Assembly: GCA_017996595.1 (NCBI GenBank)
Contig: JAGOGT010000104.1
Location: forward strand, 1-5,280
DNA: 5,280 bases
Origin: Candidatus Cloacimonadota bacterium
GTDB lineage: Bacteria > Cloacimonadota > Cloacimonadia > Cloacimonadales > Cloacimonadaceae
Direction: 5' to 3'
Positions 5,241 through 5,280 of the stretch are shown here, one piece after another (position 1 is the stretch's first letter; every line of letters begins with the position of its first letter). The notes under the pieces were generated by a model. That model worked only from the letters and a program-made list of their open reading frames with translations, had not been told where the DNA came from and ran no database searches. The position numbers and the translations under genes were made by a program.

Positions 5241-5280
5241 ACTTTCAAAACATCATCCTCACCCTCCAGCAATACTGGGC
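5237..5280 (+). CDS. glyQ: Glycyl-tRNA synthetase alpha subunit, first codons only
   Basis: The first 14 complete codons read MNFQNIILTLQQYW, which closely matches the conserved N-terminus of bacterial GlyQ (M-x-FQ-x-IILTLQ-x-[FY]W). GlyQ is the catalytic alpha chain of the alpha2/beta2 glycyl-tRNA synthetase, which charges tRNA-Gly in the cytoplasm; glyS would be expected downstream, outside the window. AAGGA (5226-5230) sits six bases before the ATG, and the start overlaps the stop of the MerR-type gene by four bases (ATGA). The call rests on a short but highly characteristic stretch. It implies that this organism uses the tetrameric type and not the single-chain GlyRS. Confidence 0.88.
   Translation, partial: MNFQNIILTLQQYW

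Overview
The window looks like a chromosomal housekeeping segment from a diderm (Gram-negative type) bacterium. The evidence is a complete apolipoprotein N-acyltransferase gene and a predicted lipoprotein, together with short gene spacing and good Shine-Dalgarno sites. Base composition of the genes is near balanced by eye. No rRNA or other marker fixes the taxonomy. The gene set and the repeat-rich intergenic DNA would fit an FCB-related or Cloacimonadota-like lineage, but that is a guess and not a sequence-based assignment.

Layout: bases 1-154 hold the 5' end of a leftward gene for a PadR-family transcriptional regulator, cut by the window edge. A 37-bp imperfect AT-rich palindrome lies just upstream of it and is a good candidate operator. 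Bases 155-796 contain no convincing gene. They hold a run of unrelated short tandem repeats with unit lengths of 14/28, 11, 7, 9, 8 and 14 bp, plus two inverted repeats, followed by an AT-rich leader before recJ.

From 797 to the right edge five genes run rightward with no gaps: recJ (single-strand DNA exonuclease), an NHL-repeat lipoprotein, lnt (apolipoprotein N-acyltransferase), a small MerR-type regulator, and the first 14 complete codons of glyQ (glycyl-tRNA synthetase alpha chain). The junctions are TAAATG, TAGTG, ATGA and ATGA, so the genes are almost certainly one transcription unit with translational coupling.

The operon mixes DNA repair, envelope lipoprotein maturation, regulation and tRNA charging. 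The only direct functional link visible is between the lipoprotein and lnt, because Lnt would add the third acyl chain to that lipoprotein. No mobile element, CRISPR array, RNA gene or clear intrinsic terminator was seen. The least explained DNA is the repeat mosaic between padR and recJ.
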